Source of the DNA: Marsupella aquatica
Taxonomy: Eukaryota; Marchantiophyta
Assembly: GCA_973895155.1 (NCBI GenBank)
Contig: OZ316895.1
Span: 24,738,001 to 24,802,000, forward strand
Reading direction: 5' to 3'
DNA length: 64,000 bases
Shown here: positions 1 through 10,201 of the stretch, one piece after another
Layout: every line of letters begins with the position of its first letter
Position numbering within the stretch: the stretch's first letter is position 1
Notes under the pieces: generated by a model
The model's database searches: none
What the model saw: the letters and a program-made list of their open reading frames with translations, nothing else
What the model was told of the DNA's origin: nothing
Position numbers and translations under genes: made by a program

Positions 1-1325
1 CCAACGATCATAGATAAGAAGGTTCCTAAATGGAACACTCCAGATCAGTCCATGGCTAGATCTTTTTTCAAGTCCATGGATCCATTTCTATCAGATGATG
101 GATTCCTTGCAATTCTACACAATGGGGAGTATGATCCCATGTCTCAAGTCATTGCTGCCTGTCAGGAATCGAGAAAATTTCAGTGCATATGCACGCATAA
201 TGTTGTAATGTCTGTCCCGATGTACGCGGCAAAGACAGACCGTCAGGTAATCATGTACTCTTAACTATGTTGCATTTTGAAGTATAACTTGTTTAACCTG
301 GAGTTGCCAACTAACACTTGGGATTGCTTTCCGCAGATGTTTACCCTCAGGCTGGACATATTTGGTTGAATTAATGGGAAATGCAAAATTCCCAAAGACC
401 CTAAATTCCGTCCACTCTCCATCAGTGAGGACCCCTCGGTCACCAATTTGATCGGAGTCCCTTCTCTCAAATCCGATCCATTCCCGCAAATGGCGTTTTC
501 TGGAAATGCTCGCCTGTCTGTTGGGTTTATGCAATCTGTCATTGAGCTTGTCACCCGACCTCATCATATTTTTATGGATTGGACCGCAGGGGCTGGAAGC
601 TCCTTCATTGCTAGAGACTTCTCCAGGAGGTTTGTGCTCGGGATAGAACATAGAAAAGAATTTATTGAAACCACTTCGAAGATTTTCATGGATTTGTTGT
701 CTCCCAAAGAGATTGCACTTTTACCTCCACCTATGCCTATTGCCGACAGAAAGAAGCGAGATAAGCTTTGGTCGGTACTCAATTTTGATTCTGATGATGA
801 GTCCAGTGAAGGTGGAGATGGAGAGGAACAAGGTACAGGGGACTCGGAGGAGGAAAAGGAAGAACCTTGTCGATCTCCTGATGAAACCGATAGTGATGAC
901 TCTTCCGAGTAATGTTCATAAACTCGTAAGCTTCTTTCTCCATTCCCGTCAATTTATAACATTGATGTGTTGTTTTGGAGAAAGGCACCTAACTTCCTGG
1001 ATTTTGTTTGATCAGGTCAGAGTGGAATGCAAGGAGACGTTTGAAACTGCGAAGGAGGGTTGCTAGACACAACATAGAAACACCAGAAAAACCTTTTGTT
1101 CTTCCCTCCTATGTAGAGAAAGCCGCAAGGAAAACCGAGAGCACAAGGACGCTTTGCTGGGAAAACAAAGGTCTTCGGTTACGAAGGGGTGTTGGCAGGA
1201 AGTTCATTAAACATCCTTATGTTGATGACTTCTCCCACAGCCAGTACGTAGATGATGAGGTTGTGTCCACGGACAAATCCGAGAGTACAGATTCTGGTTC
1301 CGAATCAGAATCTGTAGAATTGTGA
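1..1325 (+). pseudogene. DNA amino-methyltransferase-like gene (N4/N6 class), 3' part, one in-frame stop
   Basis: The reading frame is already open at base 1, so the gene starts left of the window. I read three exons: 1-246, 337-908 and 1016-1325. Introns 247-336 and 909-1015 are GT-AG and join in frame. Exon 1 shows W..PD followed by FLSDDGFLAILHNGE, like the strand after the catalytic motif of beta-class amino-methyltransferases. Exon 2 shows RLSVGFMQSVIEL, then DWTAGAGSSFIARDFSRRF and LGIEH. This matches the family pattern D.F.GSGTT..A...GR.(F)(I)G(I)E, the S-adenosylmethionine site, about 30 residues after a K/R helix. The motif order (IV side first, motif I last) is that of the beta class. 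The catalytic (D/S)PP(Y/W) lies outside the window. The tail has an acidic Ser/Asp/Glu tract (about 780-908), a basic segment, then a second acidic Ser-rich end. A TGA at 367-369 breaks exon 2 in the only frame that joins exon 1 to the motif. Either this is a decayed copy or splicing avoids the stop. Whether it methylates DNA cannot be told from here. Confidence 0.6.
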
Positions 1326-1371
1326 CATGTATTGAGGAATTTAGGGAGTAATTTTTTACTAGCGCTTGGCG

Positions 1372-2427
1372 CTATTGTCTTCCCCCGAACACAAGCCCCG
1401 GGCACTATATTCGAATAGTGAGCCAAGGGGCGCTCTATTCGAATATAGCGCCCAGGGCGTTGTGTTTGAGTTTGAAGTCAATTATTTTATTTTTTGGACT
1501 TGTGGCGTTGTGTTCGAATTGTGGCGTTGTGTTCAAATTTAAGGTAATGTGCTTGAATTTTGGCTTTGTGAGATGCATGTAGGGTGTAAGTAGGAATGAT
1601 AGACATAGAAGTTATGTGTATTAGAGAGGAGTGTGTTCAAGTTTAGGTTTTTTGACTTCCCAACAATATTTGCTCAGGTCAAAGGATGTGTAGCTAAATA
1701 ATTGAACCACTGAAATTACACAAGGGGAGAAATCAAATTTCAATAGTAAACAAAACCTGACAAACCATACGTACCAAGTGTACTATTATCATTTAGTAAA
1801 ACATATTCGTCCACTTTTCACAGTTGTTTGGTTTACTGTGGCCAATTTGCTCGTTTCTATTATTTAATCTTTTATCATGCAGCCTGGAATGTTTGTGAGA
1901 CTGCTTTGTTTCTATTGGAGTGCCTTGATCTTGAGGGCAATGGAAAATTGAAAATAGAGAAAGTGAGTCATCAGACCTAATTATGCACATAGGCACTATG
2001 GGTTTCTTTGACAAGACGTCGTGGCGTCAGTCAGAGGTTGATGTGAAAGTCCGTTGAAAGTTCACAAGCACAAGAATATATTGATACTTTCGGATTGCTG
2101 CTTAATATTTTGGAAAGAGCACACACTTCTCTGAGAATGAAGTATTTTGAAATTAGCTTACATTTCTCAAAGGACGATGGATTTCGCAAGTTAAAAGTGC
2201 GGATGAGTCGGACGATTTTAAGTAACGTATTGTAGTTGCAACCCAGTTACCTTTCTCCTATAGTCACTTGTGCATTTTCAAACACAAAGTCAATTTCGAA
2301 CACAACGCCCGGGCGCTGTGTTAATATGGCGCTGTGTTTGAGTGAAAACATTTTTTTTGCCTAAAGTCCCTGTTTTGACCATATTCAAACACAACGCCCG
2401 GGCGCTGTGTTCGGGGGAAGACAATAG
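1372..2427. mobile_element. Non-autonomous inverted-repeat element with TA flanks (mariner-like MITE?)
   Basis: The left end 1372-1403 (CTATTGTCTTCCCCCGAACA...) is repeated inverted at 2396-2427, with 22 identical bases and then a GC-rich CCCGGGC core. If the outermost TA on each side is the target duplication, the element fits a TA-inserting (Tc1/mariner-type) transposon. Inside both ends are further copies of a GCGCCCGGGCG-TTGTGTTCGAA module in both orientations (about 1400-1560 and 2295-2410). No credible coding frame lies between. It starts 47 bases after the methyltransferase-like gene ends. Confidence 0.5.
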
Positions 2428-2689
2428 TACCAACTTGTATTCAAATCCTCTCATTGAGTCCTTATAAATTAATGCCTCATTCCTTGTGTTTTTTACAAGC
2501 GCCAGACGCACGCCAAATGGTGATTCATAAAGTGAATATTTCCGGCTCTTATTTGTTTAACATGGCCGTTTGGTCTTTGTCGTGTCCTACCAACGGTCAT
2601 CAGAATGAGACAAATAGTAGTCAATACATAGTATAATATACGTTTGGGATACCAACGGCCATTTCATTTAGGTCCGTTATTTTTCCAAA

Positions 2690-2890
2690 GAAACCCACAT
2701 CGGCTGTATTCAGATGACATTTTTGGATCTCTAGGATGACATTCGGATCTCTTGTTGACAACTTTTTTGCACGACATTTTTGGATCTCTTGTTGATGGCA
2801 TCTCTCTCAGACAACATTTTAGGATCTCTTTTTGACGATAATTTTCAAGGACGACACTTGTCACGGACGACAAGTTTTTGGACAGGCGAC
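2690..2890. repeat. Imperfect tandem GGATCT-containing repeats
   Basis: About five degenerate copies of a 35-50-base unit built round ACATTTTTGGATCTCTTGTT follow each other, some with GACGACA spacers. They sit just upstream of the 2994-3455 ORF and could be promoter or terminal repeats of an element. No function is visible. Confidence 0.45.
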
Positions 2891-2993
2891 TGTTTTGAGA
2901 CCGACACCCGTTTTCGGCCCCTTTGCGGACTTTTTGCGTACATTTTTTGCATTTTTTAGAGGGGAAGTTGCCACTAGATTGGATTTATTAAAC

Positions 2994-3455
2994 ATGGAGA
3001 GAAACGGTAAGCTCATGGATTGGGAGGCAGCGTTCCTCCCTTCTCGTGTGCGTCCGGAAGAGAGCCATTTCAGTTCTTTTGAGTCACGGATGGATACTGA
3101 AGAGACTGAAACCTCTACTTTCCTAAACCGTCACGCTCTACCGTATGATGAGACTATTAGTCCTGGAGAAAAGAACATCCCGTGGATCGTCGATTCTCCA
3201 CCGCTCCCATTCGCAAGCAGGTTCTCGTCTCATGAGGTTGTTCCTGTTGATGGTGTACTGCCAATCGATAGGAGAGTTCAAGAAATGTTTGGGCGAGTTG
3301 ACTTTAAGGACAGTAACATTCCCAATGAAACTTATACGAGGGCAGTGCGTCGGGGTCCTTTTGAGAGATACATTCGATTGCGTGGTCTTGGATTTAAGAA
3401 AAATTGGAGGAGAGAAGCGGCTGGAGTGGAGGATGATTGCAACTCTGAAAGCTAG
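2994..3455 (+). CDS. Orphan ORF, 153 aa, unknown
   Basis: The frame is open from 2832, but the first ATG giving a protein-like composition is at 2994. The product is polar and charged, with no membrane segment. Visible stretches are MDWEAAFLPSRVRPEE near the start, then NIPWIVDSPPLPFASRF, VDFKDSNIPNETYTRAV and FERYIRLRGLGFKKNW at the C-terminus. I do not recognise the family. Composition and length suggest real coding history rather than chance. It lies 1.7 kb downstream of the methyltransferase-like gene on the same strand, with the inverted-repeat element between. It could be a first exon, a complete small gene, or a piece of the same transposon or transferred cassette. Confidence 0.35.
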   Translation: MERNGKLMDWEAAFLPSRVRPEESHFSSFESRMDTEETETSTFLNRHALPYDETISPGEKNIPWIVDSPPLPFASRFSSHEVVPVDGVLPIDRRVQEMFGRVDFKDSNIPNETYTRAVRRGPFERYIRLRGLGFKKNWRREAAGVEDDCNSES

Positions 3456-4127
3456 ATGCAATCACTTATTTGTTGTTCCTCCCGTTTTTCACAAAGAACG
3501 GCATCGCATTGTTCAATTTGGTGATCACTTTAAGCTAGCACCGAGCGTTGCTTAAGCTCTTTCGATGTTTCAGGATGGAGTCACCCTCGGCTTAGTTTTT
3601 AGGGTTTTCCCCGGATGTTGTCTTCAGGAATTCCATAGTTTTTCCTGCAGTTGTTGGCTGGCGCCCAGCGCTGCTTTTGTTTTACTGGAAATCCTCAGCC
3701 GGGGTCGACCGTGGCTTCTGTATATCAGATTTCTAGGCCTGCAGGTTTTAACTTATATGTGCGTTTTTTGGACCTGCGCCGAACGCGTTATGTACTTTGC
3801 GATTATATATGGCAGTTTTATTTTTCCCCTACGCATTTTGACATATATTGGTCTCGGATTTTGTTTATCTCAATTGTTAGACGATTTTATTTGTTGTAAA
3901 ATACATGATTCCGTCTAGTCCAATTTCCTTTCACGCGAATTTGATCGTCTTAATTTCTATACCAATAGTTTGAAACACATATTTCGTCCACTTTTTTCAT
4001 GATCATTGTTCACTGCTACCCAAACATTGTTCATTGGTAACAGTTTCTTTTTGCTGATAATAGTAACTGTTTGCTGTTACTGTTATTTGTTTGCTGTCGT
4101 TTGTAAATTCCCCTCTTGCACCCTAAA
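3456..4127. other. AT/pyrimidine-rich spacer, no gene seen
   Basis: There are hydrophobic open frames at 3565-3918 and 4006-4239, but they are Phe/Leu/Cys-rich translations of T-rich DNA without recognisable motifs. I see no gene, RNA or element end here. Confidence 0.4.
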
Positions 4128-4260
4128 CCCAACACTCCTAACAATGGAGACAACACACATAATAGATTTGAGGGACGTCTGTCTCCTGCACCTTCTCTAT
4201 GTCATGGATCGTCTATCAAACACTCTCCCCCTTCAGTGACATAATATACAGTTTCTAAAG
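4128..4260 (+). repeat. 133-bp direct repeat, copy 1
   Basis: This copy is collinear and same-length with 5566-5698. Both begin CCCAACACTCCTAACAATGG and end near CAGTGACATAATATACA, with substitutions only, as far as I can see by eye. The spacing is 1,438 bases. Confidence 0.75.
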
Positions 4261-4927
4261 ATTCGCAACTAGTTTCCTGCTAAAGACTACACAGTGTTAC
4301 TATGCTTGAGAGACAGTTGGCTCGTCTTGATGCTTTCCACTGGATAATTTGAGAGCCAACGAGAGAAAAAGTTGTCCAGATTGACAGCACATTTCAAGAT
4401 TTGTTTGTGTAACGTTACAATGTTGGGTCAAAATGGTACTCCGTACACATATAAGCAAAGTCTATCTACCCATGAATCCTATGCCTTATTCTCTCACAAG
4501 TAAAAAACTAAGAGCTTACGTCCTTGTGATTGGAACCCAGTAAAGTATTGAGCTTCTTCCAACCCTTAGTGATAACTAAGAGCTGAGATTTTCATTCAGA
4601 GGAATCCACCTACTCTTAAATCCTCACTTATTCATCTCTCCAATCTTCATCTTCAAGCTGTTAAATTTTGTGCCCTCCCCTTAAACCACAACTTGCCCTA
4701 TATAAGGGGAAGTGTCCAAGATCTCCCGCTTTTTCCACATTTCAATCACTGTTCTCCTCTGCATGCCAATTTGGTCCACAATTTCAGGAAAAAACTCCTT
4801 TTTATGGTAACTATGGGTAACCATAAAAGTAGGTAACTACGGGTATTGGTCTTACGGGTACCATACGGTTGTGGTTTAAGTTATCTACAGTAAGTTTGAA
4901 AGCTTAGTTACAATCCCTGATATGATT

Positions 4928-5604
4928 TTCTTTGTCATCTTCAATGGACAGGCACATCCAATTTAAATGTAGAGAGATATTTCTGAGTGGTACTATTTAC
5001 AGATCGGTGATTTTATCTCCAACATTTTTGTGGCTCAGGTGTCCAACAAGCATGACAACAACATTCGGGGTAAATATGTTGAGTGCATGTGATAATGCGG
5101 ACGTATTTGAAGGTTGCTTCAACAAAATGAACAACAGCACCCGTCCAAAAACGAGACTCCAACCTGCCTCGTAAGCTTCTCCCTCACATGCATCATATCC
5201 TCCGGTTCTTTAATGTTTCTTCTGCACAAGGACGTCTGGTCCTTATGATGAGCTTTCTTGGTGATGAGGCACATCGCGTTATTATGGATCAGGTAGCTTT
5301 CCTTTTTGTATGTAAGTTTATCTTGGAGGCTACTAGAGAGCAACTGCTTGACCCCACCAAACAGTTGCTCGCTTGCTATGGTGATGCCAAATGTGCACGA
5401 ATAAGAGTGACCCTAATCAAACCTGGTGATTTCTCTAAAAATCCTGTTACTAGACGGAGTTGGAATCTCAATGACAACCCGACTGCTGAGTCTGCCAAAA
5501 GCAAAGGCATTTACGTTAATCAAACACCCCAACGTGGGAGAGGACATGGGAATTACACTTGGCGTCCCAACACTCCTAACAATGGAGAAATCACACATAA
5601 TTGA
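4928..5604 (+). pseudogene. Degenerate retroelement gag-like fragment
   Basis: Frames at 4932-5174 and 5188-5604 carry a protein-like sequence ending in a basic Gly/Arg stretch (NQTPQRGRGHGNYTWRP). Such stretches are common at the C-terminus of plant copia-type Gag proteins. No CCHC knuckle, protease or polymerase is seen. The second member of a direct repeat pair overlaps its end. I call it a transposon fossil only because of composition and setting. It may be unrelated. Confidence 0.3.
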
Positions 5605-5698
5605 TTCTAGGGACGTCCGTCTCCTGCACCTTCTCTATGTCCTAGATTGTCTATCGGACGCTCTCCACTTCAGTGACATAATATACAATTTTTTGAAG
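5566..5698 (+). repeat. 133-bp direct repeat, copy 2
   Basis: This is the partner of 4128-4260, diverged but of the same length. The two copies bracket about 1.3 kb that includes the gag-like fragment. Confidence 0.75.
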
Positions 5699-5702
5699 AC
5701 TC

Positions 5703-6900
5703 CTGATATATTAGCATCTGTTGCACATTGATCAAGAAATGTTGAAACTAAGTCAGAACTTCCATATAGAATGTTTCTTTACGTTGTTAGCAGTAGAGTA
5801 CCCATTTTTACATCAATAGGTTGTGTTCCTTTGACATCGACGGTTTTATCTATATGGATTGTTGTAATCTCCTGTCCATGCATCTTCTAAAGTTATGCTG
5901 TCAATTCATCTTTACATCAATCTAGTAGGTTGCTTACCCACTGAATTCTCAATTCTACTGTTTTCCTTATAAGTCCCAATAAGTAAAAACTTTGGCATAA
6001 TTTCTTGATTTCCGCTTGTTGCTATCCTGGTTGCTATATATCTAAGGATCCATTGTTGCTTTCATTTAACTTAACTAGTATTGTATGCTGGTCCAGATGA
6101 CTAACAGCTTACTATATTGCCTAATGGTTGACGCACATCACCCAAAAAAATGATCGAGCCTCACTCCACTTTATCCATCTCTTATACACCAGCCGAGCTT
6201 TTGAATGGCTACCCCTTCACAATATCTTTTCTGATTTTTTCACCATGCTTCACAACAAAGACCTGACCCCTACATTAGACTCAGTCTGTTTTGGATGGAA
6301 ATATTTGGAATCTATTGCTACATTATGCTATCATCCAACACAAGTTTTTTGTTACTTCAACATCGACACACTATTATCTACTGAAACCTTACATATGCGG
6401 ATGCCACTCTAAAACGGTTCATAGAATTCCTTGATCCACTAACAAGATCCAAAACCCAGCTACCCGAGAACGCAGACTATAGCCATGTATGCACCACCGA
6501 CCTTCGGATCATTCACGACAAATTCCTATGAACTGCTCTCTCATTTGGTCTCAATCACATTCTACTTCAACCCACCAAGTTTAACAAAGTTTTCCAGGGA
6601 ATTCTTCGCGGATGGATACTATTATGCTCATTTCTCAACTTAGAAGACTCCCTCACTGACAAAGGAACACGAGTACTCCTTGACATTTGCTACAACTACT
6701 GGATGGCAGGGGCTCAATGCAACACCGGTCGACATCGAGACCATAAAAATGGATACCTCTCCACCATAGCTATTTCAGAGCTATGATTCCTCCTTGATTG
6801 ATTCTTCTTTTTTGGTCTCGACAAAGTTGCAAACAATGTTTGCATCCTTTGTATCCATCACATTTGGGTACAAGCACTCCACCTTTCAGGCCAAAAGATG
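5703..6900. other. Spacer without supported gene
   Basis: Open frames at 6128-6412 and 6798-7085 read like translated repeat DNA. I recognise no motif. The stretch looks like decayed transposon sequence, but no ends are visible. Confidence 0.4.
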
Positions 6901-7060
6901 AGTCCTTACGGAGATTTGGGCTTCGGATAGACATAAACTTCATTAGTATTGAGGGTTCGGGCAAGGAGGAATGTGGAAACCCTACTTATTCTCATAAACT
7001 AGCGTTAAGCGCGCCCGACTATACATACACATATACCACATGTATGCTTTGTGTTCCGCC
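6901..7060 (+). repeat. Dispersed repeat, copy A (partner at 43336-43497)
   Basis: It is collinear with 43336-43497 over about 160 bases. Shared anchors are AGTCCTTA, TTAGTATTGAGGGTT, CATAAACTAGCG.TAAGCG and TTTGTGTT.CGCC. Both copies lie on the plus strand, 36 kb apart, which shows an interspersed family of unknown class. Confidence 0.7.
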
Positions 7061-7219
7061 ATCAGAGCGTACCTTTAGTCAATAGCTCGATCAACCCGGC
7101 TTAAGGACTTCTAAGCCTTCATGCTGTCCGCCTCCGATCCGGATTCATTGATGCGGCTCTCAACTTGGGCTCGCAACCAATGTCCGCTGCTGGCACCCCA
7201 TGCACAAAAGTAAAGCTAC

Positions 7220-7648
7220 ATCATCAATTATCAGTGTTTTCCATCAGTCCACCTGATATTAGTCGCCACATCATCTCAAAGAGGCCGCCAAGTTGAGGCG
7301 GCCAAAAATTTGGTGTCCGTATCGTACGGATATCACATCTCGGCGAGACCCGTCGAGATAGTCTGATGTCCGTATGATACGGACACCAAATTTTGTCAAA
7401 TTTTTTTGGGGGATTTTTTTGGGGGGGGGGGGATTTTTCAAAAAAAAATTAATTAATTAATTATTTTATTTTTTTGTTCTTACGCCAATCTCGGCGAGGT
7501 CAGCTGAGATTGAGTCAATCTCAGCTGCCCCAACTAAGATGCGCAAAAATGCGAAGGCCCTATCTTAGCTGCTCAGCTAAGATTCAAAAATTTCAAGGCG
7601 GCAAAACTGATAACTGATATCAGTTATCGGCCACTGATAACTGATGAT
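7220..7648. mobile_element. Foldback/MITE-like element with nested palindromes
   Basis: The left end ATCATCAATTATCAGTG (7220-7236) recurs inverted at 7632-7648 with one mismatch. Inside is a long hairpin: TTGGTGTCCGTATCGTACGG near 7309-7330 pairs with CCGTATGATACGGACACCAA near 7369-7392. It encloses a second palindrome (TCTCGGCGAGACCCGTCGAGA). Further inverted pairs lie on the right (AATCTCGGCGAGGTCAGCTGAGATT, split here as arms at about 7486-7525, and CTTAGCTGCTCAGCTAAG at 7562-7580). A G-run with a T-rich stretch sits in the middle (about 7408-7432). No coding frame and no clear target duplication. Confidence 0.5.
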
Positions 7649-8239
7649 CCTCGCTGCCCCCATGCAGCACGCATAATGCGTTCGACCAAGCGTCTTTGCA
7701 CAGATACGGGACTAACGACTGCAACAAACCTCACAACACCCAATCCTGATTAACACAAAGGAAATGATGGGAAAAAGGCTTTACTTCAAAATCCTATATC
7801 CACATACACACGGTTCACTCAACTTCTTCCAGATTAAGAGGCCTAATGGCCATGAGATGTACACTACAATGAAGCCCGGCTCCGCTCTTGTCCAGCGAGA
7901 TTACTCGTACACACACCCCTTGGTGCCCTATAGTCCTGAAGGTCGAGACTCCCCGCACATCCTACAACTACCCGGTTCTGAACCTAAAGCCCCCTCTGCC
8001 TCTACCGAGGGGTACACTAAATACTCACTAAGGGCCATGGCCAAGGACAACCATGACACTAACTCTATCCTATCCTAAATTTTTATAATTGTCAGACCAA
8101 AAAATGGCGCGTCCTATCCTAAGAGTCTATTCTAAGTGGGGCTAGCCAGACAAGACAATGTCGCTAACTAGTTTTGGCATTTGTCTCCAGCGTCCGTCCT
8201 TCCTCTATAATCCTGTCTCTACTCTAAACCTACCTCGCC

Positions 8240-10201
8240 GCTAACGTCTGGCACGTTGGAATGGCCGCCCCGTTGTCTCCTCAGACGGTCTACATCTTGC
8301 TTGAGTAGCTGGACTTGATCCAAGAGAGACTTGTTCTCTTGCTTCATTCTCGGGGGGATCACTTCCACAGAAGTGGCACATCACGTGCGACGAAGTATAG
8401 GCCCATTTAAATGGGTGTGGCAGAAGACTTCCAAAGTTTGGTGGAAGAACACATAGGGCATGTTTTATTGACTGGTCAACTTTAAAGAACACATAGGCCT
8501 ATTTAATTGCAAAAAATACTTTCTTTCAAGTTTTTAGGGAGTTTTTAATAAAATATGACAAAATTTAAAGAAGGAAAGAAAAGGCTTTGCAAAAAAATAT
8601 TTTTCACTTATAAAGTAGGGGGTCAAACCCTAAAACGTCGCACGCGATGTATGGCCCTCCATATAGTGACCCCCCCTCCAAGGCTTCATTGCGTCTGTCT
8701 CCTCCATAGCATTGTGGCATGCCTCTTCCAACTGTTGGGCGTTGCTCGTCAATTGTGCCACCAATTGGTCTTGTTTTGTGGCTTCTTGTAGAAGTTGTGC
8801 CACTTCTGCCTTTAGGGTGTCAACCTCCACTGCATCACTTTGGGCCTGAGCATCGGCCTCCTCCCTATCTTCTTGCCAGATGACAGCTTGTCCCTTCAAG
8901 TTGTCAATCTGTGTCCGAAGCCATGTGAGCTCAGCATCCTTTCTGACTCCAACTTGTGCGACCAAGGCTATCTTAGCTTTGGCTTTGGTGATCTGGGCCA
9001 AGGCGATCGTAAGTTGGGGCCGTAAAAGTTGCAGCTTGGCTTCTCGGGCTGAGGCTTCATTTAACAGTTGGGTTGCCTCACCTTGATACTACTCTATCCT
9101 AGTGGCCTTGTGGCTTTGGACTGTGCATGCCCCGCCCATACTGCCACAACCAGTTCTTGGCTGAAGAAGTACGTCACCTTTCGATCCATAAACACCCCCA
9201 TGTCTCAACCAACTTCTACAAAGAAGTCGCCAAGCAACCAATTCAAATATGTACCCGGAGAAAATAATTTCAGGTTCATTAGGTCGTGCCCGCTGGCTCT
9301 TGGGCACTAGCCTTCCTCTATCCGGTTGGGGGTGGGGCGGACAAATCCAGTTATGGGGTGATGAGAACAGGGACAACTGGATCTGTTGAGGAGGAGGGCT
9401 CTATTAGTGTTGGCACAAGGGATGTAGATGCTTCCTCCTTGACTAGGGATTTTGGCTTGGGGTCAGCTTCTACTGGGTCGGTCGCAATGGTTGCCTGAGC
9501 TTGGTTCTATGTGTCCAAGATCGCAATGACTGCCGCATTTGGCAAGGAGGACAAAGTCCCCTCAGTTGGCTTCAGGGTCAAAGCAGGGATGGGGGCCACG
9601 GGTGCTGGGCTTTGGTCCTTGGGTTGCGCTTGTCTCTCCTGAGTTGGGAAGACCCACCTGTTCCGGGTGAGTTTAGGCTCGTTGCACCGAGGAAGAGTTT
9701 GGCGGTCAAAATGGGCGTACCACTGATGATTTTTATGTGGCTGGCTAGGTACGCCTTTCCCGACGCCTTTCCCCTGAGGAAAAACTTCATCACTCCATCT
9801 CCTCGTGAAACTTCTTGACAAAGAATGGAGCCCACTTCCAGGCCAGTAATTCTCGACCTGAATCACCTGGGCGGCGCATATCTCTCCCATGTCTCCATCA
9901 TGTGGAGCGCATACCACTAAAACTCAGGTTGCTCCGCCACCTCCAGGTTGATGCAAGTCCACATTAGGAAACCATTGTCCATGGACCCCTCGGGCGGGAA
10001 GCTAGAGGAATGGTATTGGCTCCCTTGCCCCCTAGCGCTCGCAACTCTACCCAATCCTTTCCTTTGGGTAAGCCAAAGATGAGCTTCAACCGTGCCTCGT
10101 TCAAGGACATCACTCGTCCGTGCGCATGGGTCAATTGGCGGGCTTCATCAAAGTTCTGGATAAACTTTGTCATATCCTCACTACCTGTAGTACCTGCAAG
10201 T
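8240..10201 (-). pseudogene. Transposon-type ORF, decayed, 3' part (left of the CACTA insertion)
   Basis: Reading leftward on minus, frames at 10173-9964, 9835-9578, 9917-9507, 9001-8630 and about 8492-8241 together follow the order of the plus copy at 15.8-18.2 kb. First comes TKFIQNFDEA..SL...L..IFGLPKG, then WAPFF-type and KAYLASHIKIISG segments. A Pro-rich linker follows, then a long Gln/Glu/Ala coiled coil (LRTQIDNLKGQ; VDTLKAEVAQLLQEA), and a final NKSLLDQVQLLKQDVDRLRRQ in an adjacent frame. Frameshifts separate the pieces, so it is not functional. The family is unknown to me. It could be an extra ORF of a large LTR retrotransposon or part of a DNA transposon. The 5' part continues at 12573-12833. 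Confidence 0.55.

Noticed and set aside
1-1325. DIRS-type retrotransposon methyltransferase
   Set aside because: DIRS methyltransferases are phage Dam-like with a different motif order, and no tyrosine recombinase or reverse transcriptase is visible nearby. It is kept only as a precedent.
3565-3918. Small multi-pass membrane protein
   Set aside because: Hydrophobicity follows from T-rich DNA. Two frames are equally hydrophobic and neither shows a motif.
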